From Marinobacter salinexigens (GTDB lineage Bacteria; Pseudomonadota; Gammaproteobacteria; Pseudomonadales; Oleiphilaceae): DNA of 64,000 nucleotides. Below, in pieces: positions 17,186 through 24,002 of this stretch. The notes under the pieces are model-generated. The model was not told the origin of the DNA and made no database searches. It worked only from the letters and a program-made list of their open reading frames with translations. The translations under genes were made by a program, and so were the position numbers. Within the stretch, counting starts at the first letter, position 1, and every line of letters starts with the position of its first letter. The DNA lies in contig NZ_VTUU01000002.1 in assembly GCF_008370345.1 (NCBI RefSeq), forward strand, positions 62,001 through 126,000, given 5' to 3'.

Positions 17186-18589
17186 ATGATCGAAATTAAC
17201 CACCATGGCGCCACCACCGGCGTCACCGGCTCCTGCCATGAGCTCACGCTTGGTTCTGGCACCGACAAGTCCGGTATCCTCATAGATTGTGGCCTGTTTC
17301 AGGGGCAGGAGGAGGGGCGCGATGGCAGTGCCTCAGATCTCGCGATCGGTTTTCCCATTGGCCACATCAAGGCATTGGTGGTTACCCACGTCCATATCGA
17401 CCACGTGGGCCGTATTCCATACCTTTTGGCCGCAGGATTTGACGGCCCTATTTATTGTTCGCAGCCCTCCGCCATCATGCTTCCCGAGATTCTCGAAGAT
17501 GCGCTGAAAATTGGATTTACCCGCGATCGCAGGCTCATTGAAAAGTTCCTGGACCTGATTCGTTCCCGACTGGTTCCGCTTCCATACAATCAGTGGCAAA
17601 GGGTATTTTCCGATCACTCGTCACTGGATATCAGGCTCCAGTCTGCTGGGCATATTCTGGGATCGGCCTATATTGAGTGTGATGCGGTTTCCGACGGGGT
17701 GGGGGAGAGAATAGTCTTCAGCGGCGACCTGGGAGCCTCACATTCCCCTTTGCTACGGGATGTTGTATCTCCTGAACGGGCTGACCGGTTAGTCATTGAA
17801 AGCACCTACGGCGACAAGAATCACGAAGATAGGGAAGGCCGGCGTTTCCGTCTCAAGAGTATTCTGAAACACGCTTTGGCCGATGGCGGAACGGTCCTGA
17901 TACCGGCGTTCAGTATTGGTCGAACGCAGGAGTTGCTCTACGAACTGGAAGGACTGATCCATCAATTTGGCAGTCAGCCGGTTGCTCCTGAGCTGCCTTG
18001 GCGGGACCTCGAGGTTGTAGTGGATTCGCCGTTGGCTGCAGATTTCACGCGAATTTACAGGGACCTCAAGCCCTTTTGGGACAATGAAGCCCTGAGCTTG
18101 GTGGCGAAAGGGCGCCATCCGCTGTCATTTGAGCAACTGACGGTCATTGACTCCCACCAGGACCATTTGAACGCAGTTGAGTATCTTGCCAGGTCTCACC
18201 GGCCATGCGTTGTGTTGGCTGGTTCCGGAATGTGTGCCGGTGGTCGTGTGGTGAACTATCTGAAGGCATTGCTGGGTGATACACGTAATGATGTCTTGTT
18301 TGTTGGCTATCAGGCGGCGGGCACTCCAGGGCGGGACATACTTTCATACGGGCCAAAGGGAGGATGGGTAGAGCTCGATGGCGAGCGCTATACTATTCAG
18401 GCTGGTGTGCATCAGGTTGGGGGCTATTCGGCTCATGCAGGACAGTCTGATTTAGTCAGGTTCGTGTCTGGAATAGACGTTCTCCCGCGGGAAATCCGGT
18501 TGGTTCATGGAGATACCAGTGCCAAACAGGCGCTTAGGAAATGTTTCCAATCACTCGGTTCTACGGACATAATAATTCCAGAGCATTAG
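17186..18589 (+). CDS. Beta-CASP metallo-beta-lactamase-fold RNase-like hydrolase
   Basis: This 467-residue cytoplasmic protein belongs to the metallo-beta-lactamase/beta-CASP family, whose members are RNA exo- or endonucleases using two zinc ions. The first metal motif is THVHIDHVGRIPYLL (HxHxDH), followed by AGHILGSAYIE and the metal-bridging Asp in FSGDLGASH. The beta-CASP part shows ESTYGDKNHEDR, SGMCAGGRVVNYL, and the C-terminal RMMBL-like GGYSAHAGQSDLVRFV. AAGGA lies 9 nt before ATG 17186. It follows the Pse cluster on the same strand, but no link to glycan synthesis is evident. Confidence 0.88.
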   Translation: MIEINHHGATTGVTGSCHELTLGSGTDKSGILIDCGLFQGQEEGRDGSASDLAIGFPIGHIKALVVTHVHIDHVGRIPYLLAAGFDGPIYCSQPSAIMLPEILEDALKIGFTRDRRLIEKFLDLIRSRLVPLPYNQWQRVFSDHSSLDIRLQSAGHILGSAYIECDAVSDGVGERIVFSGDLGASHSPLLRDVVSPERADRLVIESTYGDKNHEDREGRRFRLKSILKHALADGGTVLIPAFSIGRTQELLYELEGLIHQFGSQPVAPELPWRDLEVVVDSPLAADFTRIYRDLKPFWDNEALSLVAKGRHPLSFEQLTVIDSHQDHLNAVEYLARSHRPCVVLAGSGMCAGGRVVNYLKALLGDTRNDVLFVGYQAAGTPGRDILSYGPKGGWVELDGERYTIQAGVHQVGGYSAHAGQSDLVRFVSGIDVLPREIRLVHGDTSAKQALRKCFQSLGSTDIIIPEH

Positions 18590-18789
18590 GTAAAATAATC
18601 TATTCGGCCGGTGCCCCAATAAAAAAAATCAGGGTGAAAGATATGATGGTAGCTGGTGAGGTTCATTATTAACCAAGCGTAAATTAAATAATTTGCCCCA
18701 TCTTTAAATGTTGTTTATTATTACCTCGACTTTTGGTCAAATTCCTATTTTATTTTTTAAAACCCTTCATTGATTAAGGTTTTAATTCC
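18590..18789. promoter_or_regulatory. AT-rich leader upstream of mvaT
   Basis: This 200-nt gap is far more AT-rich than the surrounding coding DNA, with runs such as TTTTATTTTTTAAAAC near 18749. H-NS-family proteins bind such DNA and commonly repress their own genes, so this is a plausible autoregulatory region. No single -35/-10 pair stands out clearly. Confidence 0.4.
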
Positions 18790-19158
18790 ATGGCAAAGAT
18801 TAACGATTACTACCAGAAAAAACAGCTTATGGAAAAGCTTGCTGCAGAGCTGGAACAGCTTGAAAAAGACCAGGCTCTGAAAGGCGAACTGGAGTTTGAA
18901 AATAAAGTTCGTGATTTGATGAAGGAATATGATAAATCACCGAAAGACGTACTGCAGATTCTGTCCGCGATTGATCCTTCTATCGGTGGCGTCAAGGTTG
19001 AAGCAGCGGCGGGTACTCGCGCCAAGCGTCCTATGAAGACCTACAAAAACCCGCATACTGGCGAGGTTGTTAAAACTCGTGGCGGTAACCACAAAACTCT
19101 GAATGAGTGGCGTGAGAAGCACGGTAAGGAAGCTGTTCAGAGCTGGCAGCAGGATTAA
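18790..19158 (+). CDS. mvaT: MvaT/MvaU-type H-NS-like xenogeneic silencer
   Basis: This 122-residue nucleoid protein silences AT-rich, often horizontally acquired genes. Residues about 1-60 form a charged, heptad-rich coiled coil (KKQLMEKLAAELEQLEKDQ) for oligomerisation. The C-terminal domain has MKTYKNPHTGEVVKTRGGNH and then KTLNEWREKHG, the MvaT-type minor-groove binding loop (RGGN) that replaces the AT-hook-like motif of enteric H-NS. The gene stands alone with its own terminator. Its position beside an AT-richer polysaccharide cluster suggests, but does not show, that the cluster is a target. Confidence 0.93.
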   Translation: MAKINDYYQKKQLMEKLAAELEQLEKDQALKGELEFENKVRDLMKEYDKSPKDVLQILSAIDPSIGGVKVEAAAGTRAKRPMKTYKNPHTGEVVKTRGGNHKTLNEWREKHGKEAVQSWQQD

Positions 19159-19183
19159 TATCCTTAGCGTGTAACGGTTTTAA

Positions 19184-19211
19184 AAGGCCCGGCATTTGCC
19201 GGGCTTTTTTA
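19184..19211 (+). terminator. Rho-independent terminator after mvaT
   Basis: GCCCGGC and GCCGGGC arms (from 19187 and to 19204) enclose a four-base ATTT loop, preceded by AAAAG and followed by six T. It lies 27 nt after the mvaT stop. The convergent diguanylate cyclase gene ends just beyond, so it may serve both strands. Confidence 0.85.
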
Positions 19212-20168
19212 TGATTGAAATACGATCACGCGATTTCGGCCGGCTTCTTTCGCTGAGTAAAGAGCATTGTCCGCCTGTTGCATCCATTGCATGTAGTTTT
19301 CGGGTGTGTCTGTTAATTGAGCAATACCCATGCTGATGGTGTATTGAATATTGCCTGCGGTTGTATCCACAATGCTCTGTTCAATTGATTCCCGAATGCG
19401 TTCGCAGATGATACTGGCGCCCTCGGCATCCGTCTCCGGTAGAATTATCCCGAACTCCTCACCGCCATAACGTCCAGCACTGTCTGATTGTCGGAGATTA
19501 TGTCGAGTCAGGTGCGCTGCATGTTTTATGACTTCATCACCTGCGAGATGTCCATAGGTATCGTTTACGTTCTTGAAATGATCAATATCGAACATGACCA
19601 GTGATGTGGTGTGTCCATATCGGCGATATCGCTCATATTCAGCATCCACCAGGTTTTCCCAGGTTCCCCGGTTCTGAAGCCCGGTCAGGCGGTCGGTCAT
19701 GCTGAGTTTCGCCAGTTGCTCATTGGCCCGTTCCAGGGCCCGCTTGCCGGTAGCGATGTCCGTGACGTCATACACCATCAGGCACACTTTCTCGACCTCC
19801 CCGGTACTTCCGGAGAGAGGGCTGATGGTCAGGTTCTGGAACATATAGGCTTCGGTGCCTGTGATTGGTCGGGTGTTCCGGAACCTGAACAGGTAAGGGC
19901 GCTGCTCCCAGGAGGTAAAAGCACGGGTCTTCAGCATGGCAACCGCATCGACCTTCCGTGTCAGCCAGGCTTCAGGGATGTCTGGAAAAACATCAAACAG
20001 GACCTGATCACGGATTTTGCTGGCGGTAATGCCGCTGTGATTTTCCATAAAGCCGTTCCAGGCCTGAACCCGGAAATCCAGGTCCAGTACCACCAGGCCA
20101 ACCTCAACCGATTCCAGCATGTCGGCCAGCCAGTGGAATTCGTTCAGTTCGGTGTGAGTCATCGGCAT
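19209..20168 (-). CDS. PAS-GGDEF diguanylate cyclase
   Basis: This 319-residue soluble protein makes cyclic di-GMP from GTP. An N-terminal PAS domain (residues about 10-130; LDLDFRVQAWNGFMENHSG) is linked by a short helix to a GGDEF domain. The active site is intact (RYGGEEFGIILPET), and an inhibitory I-site RQSD lies exactly five residues before GGEEF, so product feedback inhibition is expected. The PAS domain shows no obvious cofactor ligand. It starts 4 nt after the CheY-CheC gene on the same strand, so the two are probably co-transcribed and act in one signalling route, likely linked to motility or adhesion. Confidence 0.9.
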   Translation of the reverse strand: MPMTHTELNEFHWLADMLESVEVGLVVLDLDFRVQAWNGFMENHSGITASKIRDQVLFDVFPDIPEAWLTRKVDAVAMLKTRAFTSWEQRPYLFRFRNTRPITGTEAYMFQNLTISPLSGSTGEVEKVCLMVYDVTDIATGKRALERANEQLAKLSMTDRLTGLQNRGTWENLVDAEYERYRRYGHTTSLVMFDIDHFKNVNDTYGHLAGDEVIKHAAHLTRHNLRQSDSAGRYGGEEFGIILPETDAEGASIICERIRESIEQSIVDTTAGNIQYTISMGIAQLTDTPENYMQWMQQADNALYSAKEAGRNRVIVFQS

Positions 20169-20172
20169 AGGA

Positions 20173-21204
20173 TCAGTCCGTAAGGTATTCGAGGCGTTGT
20201 TCCAGGTAGGGTACCGAGTCTTCCGTTAACAGCACGAGCATATCGCATTGAATGTTGCGATCTTCAAGCTCATAGCTGATTTCTATACAGAGCAGTTGCT
20301 CATCCCGGCCGCTGTGATGTTCCAGCAGTTCGTTAATCTGGCGATGTTGTCCGAGTACGGTTGGGTGGCCCAGCCCGAGTTTGAGATCCAGTTGATCGCC
20401 GATCCCTTTGAGAAATGCCCCAAACAGAATGCTGGACATGTCCATAAGAACTTCGACATTAACCGCTGCTCCCTCCACGGAGTCGTAGTGCAACATTTCC
20501 GCCATTTCGCCGAAGCTGGCGTCTGCAAAAAGGAGTAAGGCTTCCCCTGCGATGCCTGCCCCGGTAAAGCCCTGGCAGACCGCAGAGTATGTATCGTCTT
20601 GCTGGGCAGCGGATATCGCCATGTGCAGTTCGGAATTTGCAATAAAGGCGACCTTGGGAATCGGTTGTTTAACAAACACCCTGAGCAATCGAGCGAGGAG
20701 ATCTGACGATCGTCCCATGGCTACGTTGGATATTTCCTGAAGATAGTCATTCAGGGGCACTGAAATCTCGGCGGAATGGCTGCCCCGGTTATCTTTCAGC
20801 GCGCAGTCATTCAGCGCTGAATCTTCAAGGTCACTCGGACTGTAGAATCCATACTCCCTGAGCAGGGAGAGTACGATGCCGGTTTCAGTAGGCTTCTTGA
20901 TGAAATCGATGGCGCCAAGTTTCTGAACGCGTTCACGGGCCTCAGGCTGGATATCGCCTGACACCACGATGGTGAGAACCGGAAGATCTTCCTGGCGTAT
21001 GATCTCGAGTACCTGATAGCCGTCAATCTCCGGCATATTCAGGTCTAGAAACAGAAGCTCGGCTTCATGACGCCTCAGCTTGTCGAGGGCTTCTCTTCCG
21101 TTTTCTGCAAACTGGATATTGGCTGCAAGAATGTCTGGTAAAGCCCTCGCCATCTGTTTTCTGGCAAGTGCGGAGTCATCGCAGATAAGAATGCCGGTGG
21201 TCAT
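20173..21204 (-). CDS. Response regulator receiver fused to a CheC/CheX-like phosphatase domain
   Basis: The 343-residue protein has an N-terminal receiver domain (residues about 1-120) with ILICDDSALARKQMA, phospho-acceptor Asp in LLFLDLNMPEIDG, and the conserved Lys in FIKKPTE. From about residue 150 it resembles CheC/CheX, CheY-P phosphatases of chemotaxis (VLMDMSSILFGAFLKGIGDQ and ISYELEDRNIQ). I chose ATG 21204 (protein begins MTTGILICDDS) because the in-frame upstream extension does not match receivers. It may dephosphorylate itself or a partner CheY. It precedes the PAS-GGDEF gene in one transcript. Confidence 0.85.
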   Translation of the reverse strand: MTTGILICDDSALARKQMARALPDILAANIQFAENGREALDKLRRHEAELLFLDLNMPEIDGYQVLEIIRQEDLPVLTIVVSGDIQPEARERVQKLGAIDFIKKPTETGIVLSLLREYGFYSPSDLEDSALNDCALKDNRGSHSAEISVPLNDYLQEISNVAMGRSSDLLARLLRVFVKQPIPKVAFIANSELHMAISAAQQDDTYSAVCQGFTGAGIAGEALLLFADASFGEMAEMLHYDSVEGAAVNVEVLMDMSSILFGAFLKGIGDQLDLKLGLGHPTVLGQHRQINELLEHHSGRDEQLLCIEISYELEDRNIQCDMLVLLTEDSVPYLEQRLEYLTD

Positions 21205-21583
21205 GCGTGTTGCCGTGCCGGGTGAGTGGTCAATATGAAAACCTGTATTCAATAAGCAGCAAAGTATAACAGTGGCTGCATTCATGTACACATAGGCTAC
21301 ATCACGTATTCACTGATCAACGTCTGCGTTGCTCTATCGGCTTCTTTTCTGTGAGTAAAGTCAAACTTGGCTCACGATTAATCGTTTGTCACCAGTGAAT
21401 GTGATGATATTCACGCTATTGGCTGCGTTGCCTCAGATATAGTGCATTTGTGGCCAACAGGAAACATTGAGTAACAAAAAGAAAGGCCGCCCGCCAGACA
21501 CGGTAAAACCAAGAATAAGCCTGCTGGTGGAAGAGTCGGGCGTCGGAAACGGACTCTAACAACACTAATCAGAGACATTTGCT
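21205..21583. other. 379-nt divergent intergenic region
   Basis: This gap separates the CheY-CheC gene (-) from the exported-protein gene (+). It contains a 12-bp perfect palindrome ACGATTAATCGT (21374-21385) and GTGAAT/ATTCAC arms spaced 8 nt (21395-21414), both plausible protein-binding sites, and a possible 30-codon ORF at 21467. I found no convincing sigma-70, sigma-28 or sigma-54 promoter pair. Confidence 0.5.
21467..21559 (+). CDS. Possible 30-residue leader peptide with AT-hook-like KGRPP motif
   Basis: A TTG at 21467, preceded by AGGAAA with suitable spacing, opens a 30-codon frame that begins MSNKKKGRPPDTVKPRIS and stops at 21557-21559. It ends 24 nt before the DUF6160-like gene. 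The basic N-terminus with GRPPD looks like a fragment of a DNA-binding AT-hook or of a longer regulator, but the frame is too short to judge. It may instead be part of an untranslated leader. Confidence 0.25.
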   Translation: MSNKKKGRPPDTVKPRISLLVEESGVGNGL

Positions 21584-22465
21584 ATGAAGCAGCATGCGTA
21601 TGGATACGCTGCCCTGGTCATTTCCTGTCTGGGTATGGCGCCCGTTGCCCTGGCAGAACTCAGGCCCATTTCGGATGAAGCCATGGGCGATGTGACTGGG
21701 CAGGCATTTATGCAGGTCGAGAATATTCCGGGGCCGAACCACGAATTTACCCGCATGACTCTGGGCGTGGATGTGCAAACCCGGGTAAATATCGACGACA
21801 TCCAGGCGGGCACTATCAACGGTGGGTCGGATTTTTCCGCTACTTACGTTGCGCTTGGCCATATTTCCAGAGATGGGACGACCGTCCAATACGACGGCAA
21901 TACCTATGCCGAGGGCGAGACGGTTCCTTTCGAAGCGGTTCAGCCCTACATCGAACTGGCAGAAGATCCCACGGGCCAGGAATTGGCTGGTTTCCGGATG
22001 GGGTTCCAGCAAGCACGGGGATCGGTCTCGTCGGTTACCTCCAGTTTCAGTGGTAATATTGGTGTCACACTCGTGGACGGTGCCGGAGTATCTCACGCGG
22101 CGACGCTGTTTGATGCCAATACCCAGGCAACGGACTATCGAGCCACCCACATTGGCATTAATGATGGCTCGGCTGACTGTTCAGCGGGGACCAACTGCGC
22201 CCCTCTGAGCCATCTCCAGTCGATCATCGTGGGCACCGACAATGGTGATGGTACCACCGGGTATACGGATGACTTCTTTATCGGATTCCAGCGTGAAGAT
22301 GTGGAGTGGCAAAGCCCGGATGGAGCGAATGTCATCAATGCAGGGCAGGGTGTCTATATCAACCTGCCGAGCAGCATGCAGGTAGACCTCGGACAGCTGA
22401 CGAGCAGTAATGGTATTTCCCGGCTACGCACCCATCAGACCGATTTGGGGGCGAAGCTGTTTTAA
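21584..22465 (+). CDS. Exported DUF6160-like beta-rich protein
   Basis: The 293-residue product starts with a signal peptide (residues about 1-24, cleavage after PVALA). The mature N-terminus ELRPISDEAMGDVTGQAFMQ matches the short 'L.PISDE.M..VTGQA' motif I associate with DUF6160/FilA-like surface proteins. The rest is Gly, Asp and Thr rich, with few Lys and two Cys in CSAGTNC, consistent with a beta-stranded outer-membrane or extracellular protein. Molecular function is unknown. It is a single gene, followed by a hairpin that overlaps the sbcB ribosome site. Confidence 0.6.
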   Translation: MKQHAYGYAALVISCLGMAPVALAELRPISDEAMGDVTGQAFMQVENIPGPNHEFTRMTLGVDVQTRVNIDDIQAGTINGGSDFSATYVALGHISRDGTTVQYDGNTYAEGETVPFEAVQPYIELAEDPTGQELAGFRMGFQQARGSVSSVTSSFSGNIGVTLVDGAGVSHAATLFDANTQATDYRATHIGINDGSADCSAGTNCAPLSHLQSIIVGTDNGDGTTGYTDDFFIGFQREDVEWQSPDGANVINAGQGVYINLPSSMQVDLGQLTSSNGISRLRTHQTDLGAKLF

Positions 22466-22470
22466 GTGTT

Positions 22471-22508
22471 AAACTCCTGCAGCATTGAAACCTATCAGGC
22501 AGGAGTTT
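22471..22508 (+). terminator. Hairpin whose 3' arm contains the sbcB ribosome-binding site
   Basis: A perfect 10-bp inverted repeat, AAACTCCTGC (22471-22480) and GCAGGAGTTT (22499-22508), follows the previous stop by 5 nt. The right arm includes AGGAG (22501-22505), the Shine-Dalgarno sequence of sbcB. It may end the upstream transcript and, in read-through RNA, would mask sbcB translation. Confidence 0.6.
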
Positions 22509-22512
22509 TACC

Positions 22513-23961
22513 TTGATCCGCTCGTTTTACTGGCATGACTACGAAACCTTCGGTGTGGACCCGGTCCATGACCGCCCGTCCCAGTTTGCCGGTATCCGTA
22601 CCGATGCGGATCTGAATATCATCGAAGACCCCCTGGTCATGTACTGCAAACCAGCAGACGATTATCTGCCATCTCCCGAAGCTTGCCTGATCACAGGAAT
22701 TACCCCCCAGAAGGCACTGGAAGACGGGTATCCCGAGGCCGAGTTTATTGCTCAGATCAACGAAGCCTTCAGTCAGCCGGGAACCTGTGTGGTCGGCTAC
22801 AATAGTCTCCGTTTTGATGATGAGGTCACTCGCCACACACTCTATCGCAATCTCCGGGACCCTTACGGGAGGGAGTGGCAGAACGGAAACTCCCGGTGGG
22901 ACATAATCGACATGGTGCGGTTGACCTATGCGTTGCGCCCGGATGGCATCAACTGGCCGAGAAAAGAAGATGGCAGCCCGAGTTTTCGTCTCGAAGAGCT
23001 GACCGTGGCCAATGGTATTGCTCACGAAAGTGCCCATGATGCGATGTCCGATGTGGAAGCCACGATTGCGGTTGCGCGGCTGATCAAGGAAAAGCAGCCG
23101 AAACTGTTCGACTTTGTACTACAGAACAAAGACAAGCATTCCGCACGGGGAATGCTGGATACCGGCACGATGAAGCCGGTCTTTCATATTTCGGCGAAAT
23201 ACCCCGCCAGCCGGGGATGTTGTGCGCTGGTGGCCCCTGTTGCAGAACACCCCACTAACAAGAATCTCGTGATCGTCTACGATCTTCGGGAAGATCCCGA
23301 AGAATTGATTCAGGCATCACCGGAACAGATTCGTGAGCGAGTGTTTACCTCTCAGGCAGAGCTGGGAGAAGGTGTGAGCAGATTTCCCCTGAAGGGCGTT
23401 CAGTTGAACAAATGCCCGGTGCTGGCCCCGGCCAACATGCTGTCCACACTGTCGAAAGAGAGGCTGTCTGAGTTGGAGTTGGATGGCAATCTGTTGCGTG
23501 AAAATCTCGCAAAATTGCGTAAGGCCACAGACCTGCCTGCACGTATTGCACAGGCCTTCGACCAAAGCTTTGAGGGCAGTGATCTGACGGATCCGGATGA
23601 GCAGCTATACGCTGGCGGGTTCATGAGTAAAACGGATCGGGAGAAACTGAACTGGCTGGTTCAGCAACCTGTTGAAAGTCTTGGCGAACAGGATGTGCGC
23701 TTCGACGATGATCGGCTGCCCGAAATGCTGTTCCGATACCGGGCGCGGAATTTCCCGGGCACCCTGATTGGGGAGGAGATGGAGCGCTGGGAGTCCTTCC
23801 GATCTCAACGGCTTATGCATCCGAAGAAGGGATGGCGGTCCCTGGAAGCGTATGGACAGGAGCTGCAACGGCTCGCTGCCGACCCGGAACTGACTCCGGA
23901 GAAGCAACAGATTCTCGAGGATCTTCATCTGTATGGGGAATCGTTGATTCCTTACATGTGA
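22513..23961 (+). CDS. sbcB: Exodeoxyribonuclease I
   Basis: SbcB degrades single-stranded DNA 3' to 5' in recombination and mismatch repair. The 482-residue protein has the DEDD exonuclease domain first: FYWHDYETFGVDP (first Asp and Glu), GYNSLRFDDEVTRH (second Asp), and HDAMSDVEATI (His and last Asp). The middle SH3-like and C-terminal helical ExoI domains follow, with normal family length. The start is TTG 22513 with AGGAG 7 nt upstream; no ATG is available nearby in frame. The weak start codon and the hairpin over the ribosome site both suggest low expression. Confidence 0.95.
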   Translation: MIRSFYWHDYETFGVDPVHDRPSQFAGIRTDADLNIIEDPLVMYCKPADDYLPSPEACLITGITPQKALEDGYPEAEFIAQINEAFSQPGTCVVGYNSLRFDDEVTRHTLYRNLRDPYGREWQNGNSRWDIIDMVRLTYALRPDGINWPRKEDGSPSFRLEELTVANGIAHESAHDAMSDVEATIAVARLIKEKQPKLFDFVLQNKDKHSARGMLDTGTMKPVFHISAKYPASRGCCALVAPVAEHPTNKNLVIVYDLREDPEELIQASPEQIRERVFTSQAELGEGVSRFPLKGVQLNKCPVLAPANMLSTLSKERLSELELDGNLLRENLAKLRKATDLPARIAQAFDQSFEGSDLTDPDEQLYAGGFMSKTDREKLNWLVQQPVESLGEQDVRFDDDRLPEMLFRYRARNFPGTLIGEEMERWESFRSQRLMHPKKGWRSLEAYGQELQRLAADPELTPEKQQILEDLHLYGESLIPYM

Positions 23962-23968
23962 ACTACGC

Positions 23969-23996
23969 ATGGGGACAGACTTAAGTCTGTCCCCAT
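23969..23996. repeat. 28-bp perfect palindrome (GGGGACAGA... REP-like)
   Basis: The 28 bases 7 nt after the sbcB stop form a perfect palindrome whose half-site is ATGGGGACAGACTT. It sits between convergent sbcB and the TPR gene. The half-site resembles short TGGGGACAGA extragenic palindromes linked in other genomes to REP-associated tyrosine transposases; no such transposase is in this window. Confidence 0.75.
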
Positions 23997-24002
23997 ATCT
24001 AC

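Noticed and set aside
21350-21385. Sigma-28-like TAAAGTCA upstream of the exported-protein gene
   Set aside because: The sequence 11 nt downstream (CGATTAAT) does not match GCCGATAA.
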